Positions 28,745 through 37,300 of a stretch of 38,818 nt of DNA are shown here, piece by piece (position 1 is the stretch's first letter; each line of letters starts with the position of its first letter). The translations under genes and the position numbers were made by a program. The notes under the pieces were generated by a model, which had not been told where the DNA came from, did not search any database, and worked only from the letters and a program-made list of their open reading frames with translations. Source of the stretch: Pandoraea sp. (GTDB lineage: Bacteria; Pseudomonadota; Gammaproteobacteria; Burkholderiales; Burkholderiaceae); contig JARLJF010000046.1 of NCBI GenBank assembly GCA_031291335.1, positions 1 through 38,818 of the forward strand, in the 5' to 3' direction.

Positions 28745-30088
28745 ATGAAATATCAATCACTTGACGATTTCCTGCGCTCCACTGCCGAGCGCAACCCTGG
28801 CCAACAGGAATTCCTGCAAGCTGTCACGGAGGTGATGGAAAGCCTGTGGCCGTTCATTTCGCAGCATCCGAAGTATGCCGAGCACGGTTTGCTCGACCGT
28901 CTGGTCGAACCCGAGCGCACCGTCATGTTCCGGGTGTCGTGGGTCAACGATCACGGTGATGTTCAGGTCAATCGCGGTTATCGCATCCAGCACAGTTCCG
29001 CCATCGGCCCGTACAAGGGCGGCCTGCGTTTCCATCCGTCGGTCAACCTCTCGATCCTCAAATTCCTCGCCTTCGAGCAGACCTTCAAGAACGCGCTGAC
29101 CACCCTGCCGATGGGCGGTGGTAAGGGCGGTTCCGACTTCGATCCGAAGGGCAAGAGCCCCGGCGAAGTCATGCGCTTCTGTCAGGCGTTCGTGAGCGAA
29201 TTGTTCCGCCATGTCGGCAGCGACACGGACGTTCCCGCCGGGGATATCGGCGTGGGCGGCCGCGAAGTCGGCTTCATGGCCGGCATGATGAAGAAGCTCT
29301 CCAACCGCGCCGACTGCGTGTTTACCGGCAAGGGGTTGTCGTTCGGCGGCTCGCTGATTCGTCCGGAAGCTACGGGTTACGGCACGGTGTACTTCGCCGA
29401 GGAAATGCTCAAGCAGACCGGCCGCAGCTTCGATGGTTTGCGCGTGAGTGTCTCGGGTTCGGGCAACGTCGCACAATACGCGGTCGAGAAAGCCATGGCG
29501 CTCGGCGCGAAGGTCATTACCGTCTCCGACTCCAGCGGTACCGTCGTCGATGAAGCCGGTTTCACCACCGAAAAACTCGCGGAACTGATGGACGTGAAGA
29601 ACCATCACTACGGCCGCGTCAGCGATTACGCGAAGCGTACCGGTCTCGAGTTCTTGCCGGGCCAACGTCCCTGGCATATTCCCGTGGACGTCGCGCTGCC
29701 GTGCGCCACGCAGAACGAACTGGATGCCGACGACGCCGCAACGCTGATCGAGAACGGTGTGATTTGCGTCGCGGAAGGCGCCAACATGCCGTCGACCAAC
29801 GAGGCAGCGAAGCGCTTCGAAAGCCACGGCATTCTGTACGCGCCGGGCAAGGCGAGCAACGCTGGAGGTGTTGCGACCTCGGGGTTGGAAATGAGCCAGA
29901 ACGCCATGCGGATTTCGTGGCCGCGCGAGGAAGTCGATGCGCGTTTGCACGACATCATGCGCAGCATTCACGAGGTCTGTCTGGAACACGGCCGCCGTGC
30001 CGATGGCTCGATCAGCTACGTGAACGGCGCCAATGTCGCCGGCTTCGTGAAGGTCGCCGACGCGATGCTCGCACAAGGCGTGATCTAA
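28745..30088 (+). CDS. gdhA: NADP-specific glutamate dehydrogenase
   Basis: A 447-aa hexameric-type glutamate dehydrogenase, the same length as E. coli GdhA, which makes glutamate from 2-oxoglutarate and ammonium with NADPH. The catalytic signature LPMGGGKGGSDFDPKGKS is at about 121–138 (K127 the active-site lysine), and GSGNVAQYAVEKA marks the Rossmann nucleotide-binding domain. A small inverted repeat, CCCAT/ATGGG, lies just before the weak SD. A clean terminator follows. Next to it is a module that may release ammonium by amine oxidation, so a link in nitrogen use is possible but inferred. Confidence 0.98.
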   Translation: MKYQSLDDFLRSTAERNPGQQEFLQAVTEVMESLWPFISQHPKYAEHGLLDRLVEPERTVMFRVSWVNDHGDVQVNRGYRIQHSSAIGPYKGGLRFHPSVNLSILKFLAFEQTFKNALTTLPMGGGKGGSDFDPKGKSPGEVMRFCQAFVSELFRHVGSDTDVPAGDIGVGGREVGFMAGMMKKLSNRADCVFTGKGLSFGGSLIRPEATGYGTVYFAEEMLKQTGRSFDGLRVSVSGSGNVAQYAVEKAMALGAKVITVSDSSGTVVDEAGFTTEKLAELMDVKNHHYGRVSDYAKRTGLEFLPGQRPWHIPVDVALPCATQNELDADDAATLIENGVICVAEGANMPSTNEAAKRFESHGILYAPGKASNAGGVATSGLEMSQNAMRISWPREEVDARLHDIMRSIHEVCLEHGRRADGSISYVNGANVAGFVKVADAMLAQGVI

Positions 30089-30142
30089 GCGACGTTCCCA
30101 CGTCTGCCGCAGCAGGCCGCAGACGATAAGCTGAACGCACAC

Positions 30143-30174
30143 AAAAAGCGCTGTCCTCCGGGGCAGCGCTTTTT
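30143..30174 (+). terminator. Intrinsic terminator of gdhA
   Basis: AAAAAGCGCTG (30143–30153) pairs perfectly with CAGCGCTTTTT (30164–30174), with T-rich bases following. It can also end the convergent cupin transcript, since the A run on the other side gives a T tail on the minus strand. Confidence 0.85.
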
Positions 30175-30223
30175 GCTTTCAACACGAGATGGCGCGGAGC
30201 ATCGCACTTGACCGGCAGCGCAT

Positions 30224-30589
30224 TCAATCCGTCAGCGAAACGAACCAGACTTTCTTCACGAAGGCGTCGACCTCCCAGTGCCCCTTGTAGCCTTCGGGCA
30301 TGACAAACGGGTCGCCGGCGCGCAGGGCGTGCACCGTGCCATCCGGGTCGACTACACGGCAATCGCCTTCCAGGATGTAACCGAACTCGATGTACCCGGT
30401 GGTGTCCGCGCGAAACTTGCCCGCTGTGCTTTCCCAAATTCCGGACGACGCACGGCCGCCGTTGCCCTCGAACCCGGTCATGCTGCGAAATACGGTATCG
30501 CCCTCCATCGGACGGCGCGGCTTGCCGATCTCGGGATTCTGCAAAGGTCCCGCGCTAAAGCGCACCAGATGCGAATGACTATCGGCCAC
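30224..30589 (-). CDS. Small cupin-domain protein
   Basis: A 121-aa single-domain cupin of the type found in EutQ-like and ureidoglycine-type proteins: YIEFGYILEGDCRVVDPDG and LRAGDPFVMPEGYKGHWEV. The normal cupin metal ligands are poorly kept (no HxH in motif 1), so it may bind a ligand or stabilise a partner rather than act as a metal enzyme. It starts at GTG 30589 with the strong SD GAGGTGA. Last gene of the seven-gene minus-strand module, 103 bases after the FAD oxidoreductase gene, and convergent with gdhA. Confidence 0.85.
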   Translation of the reverse strand: MADSHSHLVRFSAGPLQNPEIGKPRRPMEGDTVFRSMTGFEGNGGRASSGIWESTAGKFRADTTGYIEFGYILEGDCRVVDPDGTVHALRAGDPFVMPEGYKGHWEVDAFVKKVWFVSLTD

Positions 30590-30692
30590 AACTCACCTCT
30601 ATATCTATTGAACGGACTACTAAGGAATGCGTAATTCGAGAGGGCGGCGGCACATGGGCGCGGACCGGTTTCCCCCTCTCAGTACGCCGGAT

Positions 30693-31964
30693 TCAATGTC
30701 TGGTGTACTTCGAGAGCCGGAACGCATACGGGTCCACCCGTGGCGTGTTGCCTTGAACGAGATCCGCCATCAGTGCACCTGCGGCGGGACCGATGCCGAA
30801 GCCATGACCCGAGAAGCCGGAGGCAAGGAAAAATCCAGGCACGTCGTCGACGCCTGAAATCACAGGAATCGCATCAGGCGTCACGTCGATAAAACCGGCC
30901 CATGCATGTGCGATCTCCGCTGGCTCAAACGCCGGGAATGCTTGCTTGAGCTTGTCGAGTGCTTCACCAATCGATTTCATCCCGGGGGACGGATCGAGTG
31001 TGCGATGCGCCTCGAACGGCGTCGGCGCTTCGGCGCCAAAGCGCGTGGGCATCATCAATTCATCGAGAAAGCGTTTGCCGACGCGCAGCTTCAAATATTT
31101 CTTTTCCGAGAGCCACGCCGGGAAAAATTGGCGGCACAGGCGAATGCTGTCAGGCGTGAGATCGGCGACCGATGCGCCAAGTTGCGACACTGAATAGCCG
31201 CCGTCCGCTCGTTTGCGGCATGTGAAGTCTTTGCCGTTGACGGCGAGATCCAGTCCGGCGTCCATCGGCGTGGTTCGCAAGACCGAGGCGTGTACTTTCA
31301 ACTGTGGAAAGTCCACCCCTGTATTGCCGCAGAACAGGCGCGACCACGCGCCACCCGCCAACACAACAGCATCGGCACTCACATGCCCCTGCTCGGTCAC
31401 GATGCCACTCGCTCGCCCCCCCTGCCGATCGAGACAACGCACGGCGGTTTGCTCGAACACTTGCGCACCTGCCGCTACCGCCAGCGACGCAATCGCCTTG
31501 GTGGCACGGTCCGGCTCGGCCACTCCGTCCACAGGGCAATGCAGCGCCCCGATCCAGCCGCGCGCCGATGGGGTATTGAACAAGTCCGGCAGTTGTTCGC
31601 GGTTCAGCAATTGCGCCGGCACACCCAGCGGAAAGGCCTTGTCCAGCCACTTGCGATAGCCGGCCATGTCGGCTTCGGACTCGGCCAGATAGGCTACGCC
31701 GGTCTGGCGATAGCCGACATCATGCTGCGCCTGAATCTCCTTCCACAGGTCGATGGCCTGCATGGCCAGCGGCAGTTCCTTATGATCACGACCCACGGTG
31801 CGAATCCAGCCCCAGTTGCGCGACGATTGTTCGCCTGCAATGACGCCCTTCTCGAACACCGCCACGCGGAGACCGGCTTTTGCCAGCGCCCATGCCGTAC
31901 TCATTCCGATGATGCCTGCGCCGATGATCGCGACATCGACCTGCTTGGGGAGAACGCTAGCCAT
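30693..31964 (-). CDS. FAD-dependent oxidoreductase, D-amino-acid oxidase (DAO) superfamily
   Basis: A 423-aa flavoprotein. VAIIGAGIIGMSTAWALAKAG (within residues 11–31) is the FAD-binding Rossmann motif, VFEKG follows as its second strand end, and SSRNWGWIRTVGRD is a conserved active-site region of DAO-type oxidases and dehydrogenases of amines and amino acids. The C-terminus HAWAGFIDVTPDAIPVISGV and SGFSGHGFGIGPAAG closes the FAD site. A glycine/amine-type substrate is likely; the exact one is unknown. It lies 60 bases after an XRE–cupin regulator, an arrangement also known for polyamine (Puu) genes, and before a small cupin gene. Confidence 0.93.
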   Translation of the reverse strand: MASVLPKQVDVAIIGAGIIGMSTAWALAKAGLRVAVFEKGVIAGEQSSRNWGWIRTVGRDHKELPLAMQAIDLWKEIQAQHDVGYRQTGVAYLAESEADMAGYRKWLDKAFPLGVPAQLLNREQLPDLFNTPSARGWIGALHCPVDGVAEPDRATKAIASLAVAAGAQVFEQTAVRCLDRQGGRASGIVTEQGHVSADAVVLAGGAWSRLFCGNTGVDFPQLKVHASVLRTTPMDAGLDLAVNGKDFTCRKRADGGYSVSQLGASVADLTPDSIRLCRQFFPAWLSEKKYLKLRVGKRFLDELMMPTRFGAEAPTPFEAHRTLDPSPGMKSIGEALDKLKQAFPAFEPAEIAHAWAGFIDVTPDAIPVISGVDDVPGFFLASGFSGHGFGIGPAAGALMADLVQGNTPRVDPYAFRLSKYTRH

Positions 31965-32024
31965 AAATCACCAATCGACAATAGGAGACAGTAAGTGGAA
32001 ACGCTTGCGCGGCCGTGGCCGCAT

Positions 32025-32723
32025 TCACACGTAGAAGTGGTTGCTGTTCACGACCATGAACACGGTGGGCTCGTCCCACGCGTTTTCCCAGCGGTACGGC
32101 CGGTTGCCTGTGAAGCCGTAGGTGTCGCCGGGACCAAGCACCAGCGTGGTGTCGTCGATGAACACACGCAATTTGCCGGCAAGCACGTATCCCACCTTGT
32201 CGCCAGCCTGCACCAACAGATTCGAATCGGAGGCTGCGCCCGGCTCAAGCTCCATCATGAAAGCTTCGAGCGATGCACAGTTCGACGGCGTGATGCGCGA
32301 TTTGGTCACCCCCGAACCTGCCAGCCGCAAGGGCTTGCGCTGGTTCGCCCACACCACGAATTCACTGGGCTCAGTCGTGCTCGGCGCGTCTTCCGCCTGC
32401 GCCGGTGCCGACGTGAACAACGCGGCCCCATCCACTCCCAGCGCATGACACAACTGACGCAGCGAGCGCATTGAGGGCGAACTGACGCCGCGCTCGATCT
32501 GGCTCAACATGCCGATCGACATATTGGTGCGCGCCGCCAGATCCTTCAGCGTGAATTTGCGCTCGGTGCGCATGGCGCGCAGGCGCATGCCCAGCTCCTT
32601 GTCGCTGGCGTGTACCGCGGGATCGTCGGGCAGATCTTCGGCCAGACGGGCAGCGGGTTCCGGGTCCTGCTCTGAAAGTGCGGTCGGAGATTGGGTGGTG
32701 ACGGCTCTCGGCTTCGATGACAT
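32025..32723 (-). CDS. XRE-family regulator with C-terminal cupin domain
   Basis: A 232-aa regulator with the HTH at about residues 45–100 (MRLRAMRTERKFTLKDLAAR, then TNMSIGMLSQIERGVSSPSM) and a cupin sensing domain at about 160–230 (MMELEPGA, VGYVLAGKLRVFIDD, LGPGDTYGF). Proteins of this type, such as PuuR, repress catabolic genes until a small ligand binds the cupin part. I prefer the ATG at 32723 over an upstream TTG at 32747. It probably regulates itself and the downstream oxidoreductase and cupin genes; a promoter with overlapping repeats lies at 32782–32830. Confidence 0.93.
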   Translation of the reverse strand: MSSKPRAVTTQSPTALSEQDPEPAARLAEDLPDDPAVHASDKELGMRLRAMRTERKFTLKDLAARTNMSIGMLSQIERGVSSPSMRSLRQLCHALGVDGAALFTSAPAQAEDAPSTTEPSEFVVWANQRKPLRLAGSGVTKSRITPSNCASLEAFMMELEPGAASDSNLLVQAGDKVGYVLAGKLRVFIDDTTLVLGPGDTYGFTGNRPYRWENAWDEPTVFMVVNSNHFYV

Positions 32724-32781
32724 GGCGAAAAGGAATCGGGGACGCAACGGGGCGGGGGCGCGTGAAACGTACGCTCGACGA

Positions 32782-32830
32782 ATTTCAATATCACTTCAAA
32801 AAGCTTAGAGTGATTTCGATATAGCGTCAA
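32782..32830 (-). promoter_or_regulatory. Promoter of the XRE–cupin gene with overlapping direct repeats
   Basis: On the minus strand TTGACG (32830–32825) and TAAGCT (32807–32802) are 17 bases apart, a plausible sigma-70 promoter. Two imperfect 18-bp direct repeats, starting ATTTC at 32782 and 32813, match at 14 positions and are 31 bp apart, about three helical turns; one covers the -35 and spacer, the other lies around the start point. ATCACT (32790–32795) and AGTGAT (32809–32814) form an inverted repeat between them. This layout fits repression, probably by the encoded regulator itself. Confidence 0.55.
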
Positions 32831-32893
32831 TTCGGAAAGGCCCGCTTTTGTCATCGTCACCACACGTTGGCAACGCGTCGGACGGCAACGTCG

Positions 32894-33394
32894 TCACGCC
32901 GCCAGCGGGCTGCTGAGCGCGAAGGTACGGTCGTGCCAGAGCAGGCAACCGGCGTCGGCCGTGTGGTGAATCCTTGTGGCAGACACTGCGCCTACGATAA
33001 TCGTGTGGGAATAGCCGTCATGTGTGTCGAGCAACGTGCAATCCAGCGTAAGCGTGGCACCGGCAAGCGTGGGCGCACCTGTCTTGAGCGGTGCCCACAA
33101 ATGCGGCTCGAAACGCTCAGCCCCCCGCTGCCGCTGAAATCGGGCAACCAGTTCGCGGTGGCGGGTGGACAGGAGATTTACGGCGAAGTACCCGGCATCG
33201 AGAATGGCATCGTGAACCGACGCGCTCTTGTGCACGCAGACGAGAATCGACGGTGGCTCGGCCGAGACGCTGCATACGGCGGTAGCGATGATGCCAATGG
33301 GGCCGTCGACGCTGTTTGTCGTAACGGCGGTGACGCCGCCGGGGAACGATGCCATCGCCTGCTGAAAATCGGGAACCTGCACGGTGGATATCAT
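32894..33394 (-). CDS. Flavin reductase (FMN-binding, RutF/HpaC type)
   Basis: A 166-aa flavin reductase of the split-barrel fold: FQQAMASFPGGVTAVTTNSV near the N-terminus, SAEPPSILVCVHKSASVH and YFAVNLLS in the FMN-binding core, and IIVGAV near the end. Such enzymes give reduced flavin to a partner monooxygenase. The partner is almost certainly the luciferase-like monooxygenase encoded 78 bases upstream on the same strand. The upstream in-frame extension to 33436 is not family-like, so ATG 33394 is used. Confidence 0.93.
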   Translation of the reverse strand: MISTVQVPDFQQAMASFPGGVTAVTTNSVDGPIGIIATAVCSVSAEPPSILVCVHKSASVHDAILDAGYFAVNLLSTRHRELVARFQRQRGAERFEPHLWAPLKTGAPTLAGATLTLDCTLLDTHDGYSHTIIVGAVSATRIHHTADAGCLLWHDRTFALSSPLAA

Positions 33395-33472
33395 GGTGTC
33401 GGACTGCCTGTGTGGTGAATTGGCGGGCCGCCGCATGTGCCCGGATGGGCGCTTACGGCGCTACCGTTTTGC

Positions 33473-34801
33473 TCAGCCCTGCCGGAACGTCAACGGCGCG
33501 AGACCGAGATTTGCGCGCAATGTCGCGCCCTCATATTCGGTCCGGAACAGCCCGCGGCGGCGCAACTCGGGCACAACCAGTTCAGCCATGTCGTCAATGC
33601 CATGTGGCAGTGTTGCCGGGCAGATGTTGAATCCGTCGGCGGCTTCATTCTGGAACCACGCCTCCATCTGGTCGGCAATATCCGACGCCGTGCCGATCAC
33701 CATGCGCACGGTATAGGTTGCCGCCACGCGCTGGTATAGCTGGCGGATCGAGAGATTTTCGCTACGCGCCATGGCCAGCAGATTCTCTGCGATGCTCCGG
33801 ATGCTGCCGCCCGCCTCGATCTGCGGCACAGGCCCATCGATCGGATAGCCGGACAGGTCGCCCAGCGCGTCGTACAGGCTGGCCAGGCCGCTGATCGGGT
33901 CGATCAATTCCTGCAACTGGTCGAATTTGTCCTGCGCCTCCTGCCGGGTGCGACCCACGAACGGGGTGAGTCCCGGCATGATCAGCAAATCGGCCGGCGC
34001 GCGCCCGTGTGCCGCGAGCCGCGCCTTCAAGTCCCGGTAGTACGCCTGGGCGTGCGCGAGGTTGTGCGAGTTGCTGTAGACGAGATCCGCTTCGCGTGCC
34101 GCCAGCGCCCGTCCCGCCTCAGACGCCCCCGCCTGCACGATCAGCGGCCGCCCTTGCGGCGTGCGCGCCGAGTTCAGTGGGCCGCTAACCTGAAAGTGCT
34201 TGCCCGAATGGTTTGGCGCATGTCGCTTGCGTTCGTCGTAAAACACCCCGCTGGCCTTGTCGCGCACAAAGGCGTCGTCTTCCCAGCTTTGCCAGAGCGA
34301 TTTGACGACCTCGACAAACTCGTCGGCGCGCTCGTAGCGCTCCTCGTAGCCCAGGTGTTCGTCGCGGCTGAAGTTCCGGGCTTCCTCGTTGGACCACGAC
34401 GTCACGACATTCCAGCCTGCGCGTCCGCCGCTGATGTGATCGATCGAGGCAAATTTGCGCGCGACGTGAAATGGTTCGTTGTAGGTCGTCGATGCCGTAG
34501 CGACCAGCCCGATATGCGACGTATTCGCCGCGATTGCGGCCAGCAACGTCAGCGGCTCCAACTCGGCGTTGCGCATGTCGCGGGCCAGCGCGCCGCGCGG
34601 ATTGTCCTGTGCACGGATGCCGAGTCCGTCGGCAAAGAAGATCATGTCGAACTTGGCGGCCTCGGCTTTCTGCGCGTTTGCCAGAAAGTAGCGGTAGTCC
34701 AGTGCGCCGCCCGCCGGCACTTCGGGATGACGCCACGCGGCGACGTGGTAGCCGAGGTAACGCATCGACAGGCCGAGTTTCATTTTGCGATCAGTCGTCA
34801 T
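33473..34801 (-). CDS. Luciferase-like flavin-dependent monooxygenase (NtaA/SnaA/DszA type)
   Basis: A 442-aa LLM-class monooxygenase. Characteristic stretches are AAKFDMIFFADGLGI, EPLTLLAAIAANTSHIGLVA, STTYNEPFHVARKFASIDHI, SGGRAGWNVVTSWSNEEARN and GRPLIVQAGASEAGR. Members of this branch oxidise nitrilotriacetate, EDTA, alkyl sulfides, sulfones or related compounds with FMNH2 supplied by a separate reductase. The substrate is not predictable here. The frame runs far upstream through the LysR gene in a different frame; ATG 34801 begins the family sequence. It lies between a LysR regulator and a flavin reductase gene. Confidence 0.95.
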   Translation of the reverse strand: MTTDRKMKLGLSMRYLGYHVAAWRHPEVPAGGALDYRYFLANAQKAEAAKFDMIFFADGLGIRAQDNPRGALARDMRNAELEPLTLLAAIAANTSHIGLVATASTTYNEPFHVARKFASIDHISGGRAGWNVVTSWSNEEARNFSRDEHLGYEERYERADEFVEVVKSLWQSWEDDAFVRDKASGVFYDERKRHAPNHSGKHFQVSGPLNSARTPQGRPLIVQAGASEAGRALAAREADLVYSNSHNLAHAQAYYRDLKARLAAHGRAPADLLIMPGLTPFVGRTRQEAQDKFDQLQELIDPISGLASLYDALGDLSGYPIDGPVPQIEAGGSIRSIAENLLAMARSENLSIRQLYQRVAATYTVRMVIGTASDIADQMEAWFQNEAADGFNICPATLPHGIDDMAELVVPELRRRGLFRTEYEGATLRANLGLAPLTFRQG

Positions 34802-34854
34802 GGAGAGTGTCTTCGAGTGCGATCGGGGGAAAGGGAAAGGCGTGAGGAGCGGCG

Positions 34855-35766
34855 TTAGCCACCGCAACGCGCCGCGACCTCGGTAAAACAGCGGTCGCGG
34901 CATTCGCGCAAGAACGTGATGAATGTGCGGCACACCTTCGAGAGAGGGCGATGCCGCGGATATAGCAGGCCCACGCCGAAGTCGAGCGAGGGGCGCATCA
35001 CCCGAGCCTCCACACGAGCGAGGTTGGCATGCACCGTGAACGGATCGGCCAGCGCGACACCCATGCCGAGATGCACGAACTCGCTGACTGCTTGTAGGTA
35101 GGACGTTTCCAGATGTGTCACGCGGCGCACGCCGTGTGCGTCGAAGAACTGGTCGACGTGATGGCGTACCTGGCAGACGCTGGTCATCGAGATGAACGGC
35201 ATGCCGTCGAAATCGAGCGGCTGTAACTCGCGGCGGGCCGCCAGCGGATGCCCGGGCGGCACGATGGCGTAGTAAGGCACTCTGCAAAATTCGTCGACAG
35301 CGACGTCCGCCTGTGAGAACGGCAGCTCGGCGAGACCAAAATCGGTTTGTTGCGCGGCGATCCAGTCTTCCACGCGTGCCGACGACTGAATCTCCAGCGA
35401 GATGCTCACACCGGGATATTTTTCGCAGAACGCCTTGATGACGCCCGGCAAAAAGCTCAGGCCCAGTGCGGGCATGCACGAGATGGCAATCTGTCCGACC
35501 CGGTTCTGCCGCACATCTGCCGCAAGCTCCTGAATACGAGCGTAGGAGCGATAGGCATGCTCGGCCTGCTCGAAGATCAACTGCCCTTCGGGGGTGGGGA
35601 TCAGCCGGCCGTTGGCGCGATCGAACAACGTCAGCGCCAGCGAGCGTTCAAGATGCCCGATCAGGCGGCTGACGGTGGACTGCGAGGTCCCGAGCATTTC
35701 TGCCGCCCCATTGACGGTACCGGCCGTTACCGTGGCGCGGAAGGCTTCGAGTTGTCGAATGTTCAT
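34855..35766 (-). CDS. LysR-family transcriptional regulator
   Basis: A 303-aa LysR regulator with the N-terminal winged HTH (MNIRQLEAFRATVTAGTVNG, TSQSTVSRLIGHLE) and an effector domain with IAISCMPALGLSFLPGVIK. The HTH is of the type seen in opine and amino-acid regulators (OccR/NocR-like), judged by resemblance only. It lies 53 bases upstream of the monooxygenase gene on the same strand, unlike the usual divergent layout of LysR genes, so it may be co-transcribed with its target. The MFS gene upstream may also be a target. Confidence 0.95.
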   Translation of the reverse strand: MNIRQLEAFRATVTAGTVNGAAEMLGTSQSTVSRLIGHLERSLALTLFDRANGRLIPTPEGQLIFEQAEHAYRSYARIQELAADVRQNRVGQIAISCMPALGLSFLPGVIKAFCEKYPGVSISLEIQSSARVEDWIAAQQTDFGLAELPFSQADVAVDEFCRVPYYAIVPPGHPLAARRELQPLDFDGMPFISMTSVCQVRHHVDQFFDAHGVRRVTHLETSYLQAVSEFVHLGMGVALADPFTVHANLARVEARVMRPSLDFGVGLLYPRHRPLSKVCRTFITFLRECRDRCFTEVAARCGG

Positions 35767-35918
35767 CGGGAGCTCCGGAGGGGACGCAGGCGCATGAAAT
35801 CATCTTGGTGCAGGCGCGCCGTGCAAGCAATGACATCAATAGAGGGAGACATTGCAAAAACTGCATACGAAGAACGCCATGCCGCCGATGCCGTCGGCGT
35901 TTGGCGATGCCAAGACGG

Positions 35919-35952
35919 AAAAGCCCGACAGCCCCTTCTGGGGCTGCCGGGC
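35919..35952 (-). terminator. Terminator of the MFS gene
   Basis: On the minus strand GCCCG-G-CAGCCCC pairs with GGGGCTG-T-CGGGC (35952–35923) with one mismatch and a four-base loop, followed by TTTT. It separates the MFS gene from the LysR gene downstream. Confidence 0.65.
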
Positions 35953-36004
35953 CGTATTTCCTCTTAGCGGGGCTGAATCGTGTCTGGCGTCTGTCGCCGG
36001 ACCG

Positions 36005-37300
36005 TTACTTCACATGCTTTCGGCTGGCATGCAGCCCGATCAGCGCGAATATGGCGATGATCACGATGTAGTACGCCGGTGCCATCACGCTACCCGTGGT
36101 CTTGACCATGAAGCCGACCACCAACGGTGTGATGCCGCCAAAGAATGTTTGTGCGATCACATAGGCGATCGACACGCCCGTCGTGCGGCATGAGGTCGGA
36201 AACAACTGCGACAGCAGCGATCCGATCGGCGAGTAGTAGAAGCTGTAGAACACGAACGACAACGTGCACTGGAAGACGGCGAGCGTCAGTAACGAAGGCG
36301 AGCGCGTCAGCATCTGGAACAGCGGGAAGACCAGAATCACGCCAATGATCAGTGCCGTGCGCATGACCTTGACGGTGCCGAGACGGTCGGCCGTGATGCC
36401 GCCAAGCATCGGCACCAGTGTGCAGACGACCCCGCTGCAAATCGACGCGATGAACGCATCGTCCCTCGTCAGACCGAGGTTATTGATGGCGAACGTGGGC
36501 ATGTAGAGATTCAGGAAGCTGGCGACCACGCCTGCGGCCGCCACCACCGCGCCAATCAGCACGAAGCGCTTATGCGACTTGAACGTTTCCGCGAGCGGGT
36601 TCTGCACCGTAGCCCCGGCATGTTTGACCTTCTCGAAGTCGGTGGTCTCATCGATCTTTGACCGGATGTACAAGCCGACCGGCCCGATTAGACAACCGAA
36701 CAGGAACGGCAGACGCCACCCCCATGCGTTGATCTGGTCTTGCGTGAGCGAATGGTTGCAGAAGTATGCGAACAGCGATGCGGCCAGCACCGCCAGGCCC
36801 GACGCCGAGAACTGCAAGCTCGCAAAGAAAGCCTTTCGCGACGCGCTCTGCTCCGTCAGGTAAGAATTCGCCGTGCCGAACTCCCCCCCGACCGAGAAGC
36901 CCTGCAGCAGACGGCCCGTGACGAGGATCACCGGCGCCCAGACGCCGATCGAATCATAGGTGGGCGTCACGGCGATCAAGACCGTGCCGGCGAGCATGAG
37001 CATTGCCGCGAAGCTCAGCGTGGCGCGACGTCCCACCTTGTCGGCCATGATGCCCAACACCACTGCGCCGACCGGCCGGATCAGGAACGAACTGGCGAAC
37101 GTCATCAGGCTGAACAGCAATGCCGACTGCGGGTCGCCCTGCGGGAAGAAAAGCTTGGAGATGGTGATCGCGAACATCGCGTACACCAGAAGATCGAACC
37201 ACTCAAAAAACGTGCCGAAGTTCGCCGCGATCACGTCGCGGGTCCGGTTGCCCTTGCGGGCCTTCGGTGCCGGGAAACTGCCGATTTTGGTGGTGTCCAT
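36005..37300 (-). CDS. MFS transporter, metabolite:H+ symporter (MHS) family
   Basis: A 431-aa 12-TM importer. The start of TM1, DVIAANFGTFFEWFDLLVYA, and the loop GIMADKVGRRATL, GFSVGGEFGTANSYLTEQS are typical of the MHS family (KgtP, ProP, ShiA), which imports organic acids, betaines or similar compounds with protons. ATG 37300 has the strong SD GGAAGG seven bases upstream. It would import the substrate of the neighbouring oxidative genes. A -10-like TAATAT and two palindromes lie upstream. Confidence 0.95.
   Translation of the reverse strand: MDTTKIGSFPAPKARKGNRTRDVIAANFGTFFEWFDLLVYAMFAITISKLFFPQGDPQSALLFSLMTFASSFLIRPVGAVVLGIMADKVGRRATLSFAAMLMLAGTVLIAVTPTYDSIGVWAPVILVTGRLLQGFSVGGEFGTANSYLTEQSASRKAFFASLQFSASGLAVLAASLFAYFCNHSLTQDQINAWGWRLPFLFGCLIGPVGLYIRSKIDETTDFEKVKHAGATVQNPLAETFKSHKRFVLIGAVVAAAGVVASFLNLYMPTFAINNLGLTRDDAFIASICSGVVCTLVPMLGGITADRLGTVKVMRTALIIGVILVFPLFQMLTRSPSLLTLAVFQCTLSFVFYSFYYSPIGSLLSQLFPTSCRTTGVSIAYVIAQTFFGGITPLVVGFMVKTTGSVMAPAYYIVIIAIFALIGLHASRKHVK

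Noticed and set aside
33473..35479. 668-codon fusion of the LLM monooxygenase with upstream sequence
   Set aside because: The upstream part is antiparallel-frame noise over the LysR gene; the family sequence begins at the ATG at 34801.
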